Assembly (NCBI GenBank): GCA_905216155.1
Contig: CAJMSU010000029.1
Coordinates: 1-5,481, forward strand
From: an uncultured bacterium
GTDB taxonomy: Bacteria > Bacillota_I > Bacilli_A > RF39 > UBA660
Reading direction: 5' to 3'
DNA: 5,481 bases
Notes under the pieces: generated by a model
What the model saw: only the letters and a program-made list of their open reading frames with translations
Databases searched by the model: none
What the model was told of the DNA's origin: nothing
Shown here: one piece after another, positions 1 through 3,537 of the stretch
How the letters are laid out: each line of letters begins with the position of its first letter
How positions within the stretch are numbered: position 1 is the first letter of the stretch
Program-made: the position numbers and the translations under genes

Positions 1-62
1 TTGAACCGCTTATTTTTCAATAAAATAAATTTTCAAAACATATAAATTACAATTTATCGTTG
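1..62. other. Unassigned left-edge sequence before a terminator
   Basis: This stretch precedes a plus-strand terminator, so it probably holds the 3' end of a plus-strand gene whose body lies off the left edge. All three plus frames stop quickly: one at TGA 2-4, one at TAA 21-23 and one at TAA 43-45. The true frame therefore cannot be chosen, and no protein family can be recognised from so few residues. Confidence 0.3.
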
Positions 63-90
63 AGATCAACTTTAATAGTTGATCTTTTTT
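63..90 (+). terminator. Intrinsic terminator closing an upstream plus-strand gene
   Basis: A perfect 9-bp stem pairs AGATCAACT (63-71) with AGTTGATCT (77-85) around a 5-nt loop. A run of Ts (85-90) follows directly, which is the classic layout of a Rho-independent terminator read on the plus strand. There is no matching T-run on the minus side. It most likely ends transcription of a gene off the left edge. Confidence 0.85.
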
Positions 91-156
91 ACTTTTTATA
101 AATAGGATGATTTCATATATAAATATTAGTATATGTGAAAAAGCAGGATAAGAAAC

Positions 157-210
157 TTGTGCAACTATACTAAACTTTTCCTTATTTCATAAGGGTTTAG
201 TGTTACACAA
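157..210. repeat. Long interrupted inverted repeat (54 bp)
   Basis: The arms pair in four blocks: TTGTG 157-161 with CACAA 206-210, AAC 163-165 with GTT 202-204, ACTAAAC 169-175 with GTTTAGT 195-201, and CCTTAT 180-185 with ATAAGG 189-194. That gives 21 Watson-Crick pairs around loop TTC (186-188). The breaks are one mismatch (162/205) and two left-side bulges (166-168 and 176-179). There is no T-run on either side, so it is not a terminator. Its size is similar to serine-recombinase att sites, but no att function can be shown from sequence alone. Confidence 0.6.
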
Positions 211-233
211 TACTGATTTCGTACTTACGAAAT

Positions 234-254
234 TCAACCTACGAGGTAGGTTGA
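234..254. repeat. Perfect 9-bp inverted repeat, 3-nt loop
   Basis: TCAACCTAC (234-242) and GTAGGTTGA (246-254) are exact reverse complements around GAG. The dyad abuts another one (ATTTCGT 216-222 / ACGAAAT 227-233, loop ACTT). No T-tract follows on either strand, so termination is unlikely. Its right arm overlaps the 11-bp tandem repeat. Confidence 0.7.
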
Positions 255-268
255 TATTAGGTTGATAT
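247..268. repeat. Perfect 11-bp tandem direct repeat
   Basis: TAGGTTGATAT occurs at 247-257 and again, with no gap, at 258-268. The first copy forms most of the right arm of the 234-254 dyad. A repeat spaced at about one helical turn suggests paired protein-binding sites on the same DNA face, but the binding protein is unknown. Confidence 0.7.
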
Positions 269-309
269 GAAAGTTAAACCTTATAAAATAAAGCATTTAA
301 TATTTATTA

Positions 310-353
310 AATCATCCTACTTGATTATTTTTTGTAAAATTTATAGGATGATT
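310..353. repeat. 10-bp inverted repeat with a direct copy at 103-112
   Basis: AATCATCCTA (310-319) and TAGGATGATT (344-353) are exact inverted copies 24 bp apart. A third copy, in direct orientation to the second, lies at 103-112, so the structured region is bracketed by a 10-bp direct repeat. This could be a target duplication, an att core or repeated binding sites; the sequence does not decide. Confidence 0.5.
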
Positions 354-390
354 AAAGACTAACATAATTTTGGCTATGTTAGTCTTTCTT
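354..390. terminator. Two-way hairpin terminator over the recombinase stop codon
   Basis: AAAGACTAACATA (354-366) and TATGTTAGTCTTT (375-387) form a perfect 13-bp stem with an 8-nt loop. The recombinase stop codon (376-374, minus strand) lies at the loop edge, so the hairpin is partly coding. On the plus strand the stem runs into TCTTTCTTTTTC. On the minus strand the tail is only TTT followed by AATC. It probably ends recombinase transcripts and may also block plus-strand transcription from entering the gene antisense. Confidence 0.7.
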
Positions 391-2209
391 TTTCTAATTT
401 ATCAAATAGTTTCTTATAAATTTCTTTCCCATCTTTATCTTTAAACATAGATAAGTCTAAAGTAATAACGCCTAATTTAAAATCATCTTTTTTTCTCTTA
501 TCTCCAATACCAATTAATCTAATTATTTTTTCAACATCGTTATTTTGAGTATAATTAAATCTATTTTCTTTTTCATCAATTTCACTTATATAATAGTTTA
601 ATTTATAATCTCCAACATATTTTTCTAATCTTTTAAAATAATTTTCTGCTTCTTTCATAGTTTTAAGTTCATGATTTAGTTTTAGTGGTATTCCATATTC
701 ATCTTCATACATATACACATTACAAGGTGTATTAAATTTATAGTGATTATATATCATATCCTCTAAATAATTTTTTCTAAATTCAATATTAGATATTTCA
801 AATTTATTGTTTTTCTTTTCAATAGTTATATTATCAATATATTTACCAATTATTTTTTGTTTATCTTCTTTTGATTTATTAGACCAATTATTTAAAACAT
901 CTGGGTTAGTATAAAATTCTATTTCTTGTATATCTTGTATAATTAATAAATCATTAAGGGTGAAACTTAAATCCTCATATTGTTTTTGTCCTTTTTGCCT
1001 TTTTTCTAAATCAGATTTTTGATATTCGATATGTTTTATTTCTTTATCAAAATCTTCTAGTTTTACAACACCTTTAATATAAGCTGTTTTAATTCTATCT
1101 AGTTGTTTATCTAAATCTTTAATTTCTTTTTTATAATCTTCTGTTTTATCTTCTAATTTTGATTTAATAAATGGCGTATAGTAATTATTAATAAGGTCAT
1201 CTTGTTTAGCAAGTTCTAACATAAATGCTTTTAATTCTTTTTCAATATCTATTTCATTGAAATAAGTTTTACAAGTATTACATTTATAGTAATAGTATTT
1301 TTTACCATTAGTTTTTGTAGTAGCATGACCACCTAGAAAATTACCACATTTAGAACATTTTAACTTATTAGTAAATAAATAAGTTGCTGTTCTTTCATAA
1401 TGTCTAGCATTTCTTAATTTTTGATACTGACAACTTTCCCATTTTTCTTTTGAAACAATAGGTTCAATAACATTTTCATAATAAGTTGGGTGTTTTGTTC
1501 TTTTGCCATTTACATAATCGCCTTTATAAAGTTCATTAGATAATATCTTTTGTATTGTAGAATCGTACCAATTAGTTTTTCCTAATACTTTTTCTTTATT
1601 ATAGATATTAGCAATTGCTTGATGACTTTTACCTTCTAAATATAAATCAAATATTCTAACTATTATATCTTTAGTTAGTGGATCAGGTACTAACTTTTTG
1701 TTTTCTCTTTTAAAACCTAATCCAGTTCTATTAGGAATATGACCGTTTTTAATTGCACCTGCCATACCAAATTTAGTTCTTTCAGAACACTTTTCAATTT
1801 CATTTTGAGAAACACTAGTCATTATTCTCATAACCATACGACCATTGGATGTAGTAGTGTTTGATTCATCAGCCATACAATCTATATCACATTCATAGTC
1901 ATTAACAAATTTCATTAATTTTTCAATGTCATATACAGAACGAGTTAATCTGTCTAGTTTTAAAGCAACAATAACATTAATATTACCTTTTTTAACATCT
2001 TCGATCATTTCTTGATAAGCAGGTCTTTTGTCATTTTTAGCACTTATTCCTGCATCTTGATACACTTTATAAATATTATATCTTTTAAATTTACAAAACT
2101 CTTTTAATCTTTCTTCTTGTTCTCTCAAACTAAATCCTTCTCTTGCTTGGTCAAAAGTAGAAACTCTAATATATATACCAGCACTTTTGATTTTTTCATC
2201 CATATTCAT
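374..2209 (-). CDS. Large serine recombinase (site-specific integrase/excisionase type)
   Basis: This 611-aa cytoplasmic DNA recombinase probably integrates and excises a mobile element. The N-terminal resolvase fold (about 10-150) has YIRVST with nucleophile Ser17, the DAGISAK segment (52-58) and LDRLTR (85-90). A recombinase domain follows (about 160-275), then a zinc ribbon with Cys285, Cys288, Cys310 and Cys313. A Lys/Glu-rich coiled coil (about 345-420), typical of large serine integrases that use it to set direction, precedes a roughly 190-residue tail I do not recognise. The frame is intact and of normal family length. I chose the ATG at 2209 because AAAAGGAG sits 5 nt before it; an in-frame GTG at 2248 lies inside a terminator stem. 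The gene sits behind a leader ORF and terminator that may gate its expression. No relaxase or cargo gene is visible. Confidence 0.95.
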   Translation of the reverse strand: MNMDEKIKSAGIYIRVSTFDQAREGFSLREQEERLKEFCKFKRYNIYKVYQDAGISAKNDKRPAYQEMIEDVKKGNINVIVALKLDRLTRSVYDIEKLMKFVNDYECDIDCMADESNTTTSNGRMVMRIMTSVSQNEIEKCSERTKFGMAGAIKNGHIPNRTGLGFKRENKKLVPDPLTKDIIVRIFDLYLEGKSHQAIANIYNKEKVLGKTNWYDSTIQKILSNELYKGDYVNGKRTKHPTYYENVIEPIVSKEKWESCQYQKLRNARHYERTATYLFTNKLKCSKCGNFLGGHATTKTNGKKYYYYKCNTCKTYFNEIDIEKELKAFMLELAKQDDLINNYYTPFIKSKLEDKTEDYKKEIKDLDKQLDRIKTAYIKGVVKLEDFDKEIKHIEYQKSDLEKRQKGQKQYEDLSFTLNDLLIIQDIQEIEFYTNPDVLNNWSNKSKEDKQKIIGKYIDNITIEKKNNKFEISNIEFRKNYLEDMIYNHYKFNTPCNVYMYEDEYGIPLKLNHELKTMKEAENYFKRLEKYVGDYKLNYYISEIDEKENRFNYTQNNDVEKIIRLIGIGDKRKKDDFKLGVITLDLSMFKDKDGKEIYKKLFDKLEKERLT

Positions 2210-2227
2210 ATCAACTCCTTTTCTAAT

Positions 2228-2274
2228 AAAAAAAGAAGCTAAAAACACTAGTTTAAACTAATATCTTTAACTTC
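2228..2274 (-). terminator. Leader terminator/attenuator before the recombinase
   Basis: Read on the minus strand, the RNA from 2274 to 2255 can pair with 2254 to 2235 along all 20 positions: 16 Watson-Crick and 4 G-U pairs. In practice the central TTTAAA would form the loop. Seven Ts (2234-2228) follow. The G-U pairs become A-C mismatches on the plus strand, so the structure is directed to the minus strand. It ends about 20 nt before the recombinase start codon, and its upstream arm is the last part of the 19-codon leader ORF. This is the expected position for a conditional terminator. Confidence 0.85.
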
Positions 2275-2312
2275 CTATAAAATTCAATATAATATTTTGT
2301 TTGCTTTTTCAT
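2253..2312 (-). CDS. 19-aa leader peptide of the recombinase transcript
   Basis: The ORF reads MKKQTKYYIEFYRKLKILV and then TAA. GAGG (2322-2319) sits 6 nt before the ATG, and an extended -10 promoter lies just upstream. Its last seven codons form the whole upstream arm of the terminator hairpin, and the stop codon (2255-2253) straddles the hairpin centre. A ribosome near the end of the ORF would therefore cover that arm and prevent termination. This is a known logic of leader-peptide attenuators, for example in amino-acid operons and some ribosome-drug resistance genes. The peptide has clustered aromatic residues (YY, FY) and ends in RKLK, which contains a Lys-X-Lys step resembling macrolide arrest motifs of the Arg/Lys-X-Arg/Lys type. 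What it senses, if anything, is inference. It could instead be a constitutively read mini-ORF. Confidence 0.65.
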   Translation of the reverse strand: MKKQTKYYIEFYRKLKILV

Positions 2313-2314
2313 GT

Positions 2315-2347
2315 AGTACCTCACTTTCTAATAAAAGACTAGATACT
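2315..2347 (-). promoter_or_regulatory. Hairpin that can mask the leader Shine-Dalgarno
   Basis: In the minus-strand RNA, AGTATCT (2347-2341) can pair with AGGTACT (2321-2315) over 7 positions, including one U-G pair. Weaker pairing continues inward between TCTTT-like and GAAAG-like bases. The paired strand covers three of the four bases of the leader Shine-Dalgarno GAGG (2322-2319). If this stem forms, leader translation would be reduced and the downstream terminator favoured. No known riboswitch class is recognised. Confidence 0.4.
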
Positions 2348-2367
2348 GCTTCCTTTATTGGTTTTAT

Positions 2368-2395
2368 ATTGTATCATTTATTTTCAGTTTGTCAG
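2368..2395 (-). promoter_or_regulatory. Extended -10 promoter for leader and recombinase
   Basis: On the minus strand, CTGACA (2395-2390, five of six consensus bases) is followed by a 16-bp spacer and TACAAT (2373-2368). TG at 2376-2375, one base upstream of the -10, makes it an extended -10. Transcription would start near 2361, giving an untranslated leader of about 48 nt before the 19-codon ORF. The promoter lies just past the stop codon of the disrupted ORF at 2402. Confidence 0.75.
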
Positions 2396-2401
2396 ACTAT
2401 A

Positions 2402-2671
2402 TTAGTTCATTTTTAAGTATTGTTCTAAATCTTTAAACTTAATTTTGTTATTATAACCGTTTATAAAGACATTTTCACTATCTTCAAATATTAAGTAGTC
2501 ATTGGCTTTAACTTTCAAAATATGGGGTTTTACCTAGGCTATATTAGCATTTTTAAGATTTATAATATATCCATTAATAAAGGAATATTCCACATAAGCA
2601 AACTTACATATCATTTCAATCTTTCTTTTTAATTCTTCACTTATTACAAGTTTTTTAGTTTCTATTGTCAT
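2402..2671 (-). pseudogene. Small ORF of 89 codons split by an in-frame TAG
   Basis: From ATG 2671 the frame reads 45 codons (starting MTIETKKLVISEELKRKIEM) to TAG at 2536-2534. It then stays open for another 43 codons (starting VKPHILKVKANDYLIFED) to TAA at 2404-2402. The two halves read as one soluble, charged protein of about 89 residues, and both contain FINGY (residues about 33-37 and 69-73), possibly an internal repeat. I do not recognise the family. Simple decay by one nonsense mutation is the likeliest reading. Amber suppression or a functional 45-aa product are alternatives. Start support is imperfect: AAAGGA is 12 nt or more from this ATG and better placed for the ATG at 2678, which opens only a 7-codon frame. 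The ORF lies just past the tRNA terminator, and no promoter of its own was found. Confidence 0.55.
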
Positions 2672-2699
2672 AACTCATCACTTTCCTTTCTTAAATAAC

Positions 2700-2725
2700 A
2701 AAAAAACTAACTATTTCTAGTTAGC
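2700..2725 (-). terminator. Intrinsic terminator downstream of tRNA-Gly
   Basis: On the minus strand CTAACTA (2724-2718) and TAGTTAG (2713-2707) form a 7-bp stem with loop GAAA, followed by seven Ts (2706-2700). It is a standard Rho-independent terminator ending the tRNA transcript, and lies 29 nt before the start of the disrupted ORF. Confidence 0.85.
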
Positions 2726-2736
2726 ATTTATTACTT

Positions 2737-2757
2737 AAACTCGAAAAGTTCGAGTTT
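2737..2757 (-). terminator. First hairpin of the tRNA 3' trailer
   Basis: AAACTCGAA (2737-2745) and TTCGAGTTT (2749-2757) are perfect inverted repeats around a 3-nt loop, starting 10 nt past the encoded CCA. On the minus strand only three Ts end the stem, so it is a weak terminator by itself. It may act with the stronger hairpin at 2700-2725 or mark the 3'-processing region of the precursor. Confidence 0.5.
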
Positions 2758-2767
2758 CCTATCAATC

Positions 2768-2841
2768 TGGAGCGGATGAGGAGAATCGAACTCCCGTAGT
2801 TAGCTTGGAAGGCTAAGGTTCTGCCATTAAACTACATCCGC
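2768..2841 (-). tRNA. trnG: tRNA-Gly, anticodon UCC
   Basis: The 74-nt gene folds as a full cloverleaf. The acceptor stem pairs GCGGATG (2841-2835) with CATCCGC (2778-2772). The D arm contains GTTTAATGGCAGAAC. The anticodon stem TTAGC/GCTAA holds loop CTTCCAA, with TCC (2809-2807) as anticodon. The T arm is GGGAG-TTCGATT-CTCCT. The discriminator base is T and CCA is encoded in the gene. UCC reads GGA and, by wobble, other Gly codons. It has its own promoter and terminator. I see no duplicated 3' end that would mark it as an integration site. Confidence 0.97.
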
Positions 2842-2882
2842 AAGATAAGTACCGCCTTCCTTTTTTTCAGAAGACAATATTA

Positions 2883-2910
2883 ATTATACAGAAATATTTT
2901 ACAATGTCAA
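2883..2910 (-). promoter_or_regulatory. Promoter of tRNA-Gly
   Basis: On the minus strand TTGACA (2910-2905) and TATAAT (2888-2883) are both full consensus, with a 16-bp spacer. Start would be near 2876, giving a 5' extension of about 35 nt before the mature tRNA. Such a strong promoter fits a stable RNA gene. It lies only 34 bp past the stop codon of the regulator gene. Confidence 0.9.
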
Positions 2911-2943
2911 TATTTATTTGAAAAAAAATTAAATTTCTAGAGA

Positions 2944-3408
2944 TTATTGGAAAAGATAATGAAGATCTTTCTTTTTAATAGTCCCACCACAAAGTTTATT
3001 TATCGAAATATGATAAGTAGTTGCTAATTTAATAAGTTTATCAGTTGGTATTCTTATTTGCCCATCTTCATAATAAGAGTAACTTGATTGATATACACCT
3101 AAAGTATTAGCAAATTCTTTTTGCGTTTTCCTTAGACGTAGTCTTGATTTCTTTAGATTACTTGCAATGAAATTATAATCAATATCTTTTTCATATGTCA
3201 TAGGACTTTTATCATAACTTAATCCTAATAAGTATTCAATATTTGTTTTATATATTTCTGCAACTATAGCTAACTTTTCGATTGGAAAGTTAGTGTCACC
3301 TAATTCCCACATGGCATAAGTAGAACGCTTTACACCCAATTTATTAGCTAATTCTCTTTGTGTTAAATCATTATCTTCTCTTAAATCTCTAATTCTCTGA
3401 TAATGCAT
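2944..3408 (-). CDS. Tandem helix-turn-helix (XRE/Cro-CI type) transcriptional regulator
   Basis: This 154-aa cytoplasmic DNA-binding protein consists of two HTH_3-like domains and almost nothing else. Domain 1 (about 3-62) has TQRELANKLGV with recognition-helix region KRSTYAMWELGD. Domain 2 (about 80-140) has TQKEFANTLGV with YQSSYSYYEDGQ and the following PTDKLIKLA. The two look like an internal duplication, so one chain could bind two half-sites. No sensor or peptidase domain is visible, and the C-terminal tail is basic and short. I chose the ATG at 3408 because AAGGTGG ends 5 nt before it; the in-frame GTG at 3417 is part of that Shine-Dalgarno. The gene is divergent from a C39 peptide exporter and shares a 129-bp region with it, so autoregulation and control of the exporter are likely but inferred. 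Partner or inducer is unknown. Confidence 0.9.
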   Translation of the reverse strand: MHYQRIRDLREDNDLTQRELANKLGVKRSTYAMWELGDTNFPIEKLAIVAEIYKTNIEYLLGLSYDKSPMTYEKDIDYNFIASNLKKSRLRLRKTQKEFANTLGVYQSSYSYYEDGQIRIPTDKLIKLATTYHISINKLCGGTIKKKDLHYLFQ

Positions 3409-3431
3409 CTCTACCACCTTGTTAATATTTT

Positions 3432-3465
3432 AGTATAGATTGGAAAAAACTGGTGTTTTTGTCAA
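3432..3465 (-). promoter_or_regulatory. Possible regulator promoter with overlong spacer
   Basis: On the minus strand there is a consensus TTGACA (3465-3460) and a good -10, TATACT (3437-3432). The spacer is 22 bp, well beyond the usual 16-18. Either the promoter is intrinsically weak and needs distortion or activation, or only the -10 is used. The spacing to the regulator start codon (23 nt) is suitable. Confidence 0.35.
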
Positions 3466-3473
3466 AATAACTG
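3444..3473. promoter_or_regulatory. Candidate operator: two direct repeats 21 bp apart
   Basis: AAAAAACTG (3444-3452) and AAAATAACTG (3464-3473) end 21 bp apart, two helical turns, in the intergenic region between regulator and exporter. The second copy overlaps the extended -10 of the exporter promoter, and a minus-strand TTGACA (3465-3460) lies partly inside it. A binding site for the tandem-HTH protein is a reasonable guess. A-rich matches of this length could also arise by chance. Confidence 0.35.
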
Positions 3474-3480
3474 ATATTAT
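3472..3480 (+). promoter_or_regulatory. Possible extended -10 promoter of the exporter gene
   Basis: TGATATTAT (3472-3480) matches an extended -10 (TG, one base, TATTAT). No good -35 is found at normal distance; GGTGTT or neighbours are poor. Transcription would start near 3487, about 50 nt before the gene. The TG overlaps one copy of the candidate operator repeat. Confidence 0.4.
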
Positions 3481-3524
3481 TCTTAGATGGGGAAAAAAAT
3501 AAGTTGATTGTTTATCATAATTGT

Positions 3525-3537
3525 AGGAGGTGATAGA
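3525..3537 (+). promoter_or_regulatory. Shine-Dalgarno fixing the AUA start of the exporter
   Basis: AGGAGGTGAT (3525-3534) is complementary over 10 bases to the usual 3' end of 16S rRNA. The codon in the exporter frame at the standard 7-nt distance from AGGAGG is ATA (3538-3540). The only earlier in-frame candidate, TTG 3508, lies upstream of this site and has no Shine-Dalgarno. The GTG inside the site is in another frame and meets TAA after three codons. Confidence 0.75.

Larger units (their letters stand above)
103..353. other. Non-coding, densely structured region of unknown role
   Basis: No convincing ORF is present here. Instead there is a row of dyads. Positions 111-140 form a 10-bp stem with one T-G pair and a 10-nt loop. 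Positions 157-210 form a long interrupted stem with a 3-nt loop. Positions 216-233 form a 7-bp stem with loop ACTT. Positions 234-254 form a perfect 9-bp stem with loop GAG. TAGGATGATT occurs at 103-112 and 344-353, and inverted at 310-319. The region lies just past the 3' end of a large serine recombinase gene, so an attachment site, a recombination-related cruciform or a structured RNA are all possible. No family is recognised, and no good promoter was found to support an RNA gene. Confidence 0.5.

Noticed and set aside
107..151. 14-codon plus-strand ORF from ATG 107
   Set aside because: It has no Shine-Dalgarno and overlaps a dyad and repeat. The composition gives no sign of coding.
262..289. 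Possible plus-strand promoter TTGATA / TAAAAT, 16-bp spacer
   Set aside because: The -10 is weak, the -35 lies in the tandem repeat, and it would drive only a short transcript into the convergent terminator. Such matches are frequent in A+T-rich DNA.
2210..2248. Longer recombinase start at GTG 2248 (13 extra residues)
   Set aside because: The GTG lies in the terminator stem with no Shine-Dalgarno. ATG 2209 has AAAAGGAG 5 nt upstream and leads straight into the conserved resolvase fold.
2768..2841. tRNA-Gly as the integration site of the recombinase element
   Set aside because: I found no second copy of the tRNA 3' end in the window, and tRNA targeting is more typical of tyrosine than of large serine recombinases.
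2949..2980. Hairpin near the regulator 3' end, followed by Ts on the plus strand
   Set aside because: The stem is short, has a bulge and lies inside the coding region. No plus-strand gene nearby would use it.
3409..3417. Regulator start at GTG 3417
   Set aside because: This GTG is within the AAGGTGG Shine-Dalgarno that serves ATG 3408. The extra residues are not part of the HTH domain.
3508..3537. TTG 3508 as the exporter start
   Set aside because: It lies upstream of the strong Shine-Dalgarno and has no ribosome site of its own. The 10 extra residues are not typical of C39 proteins. It remains the only standard-codon alternative.
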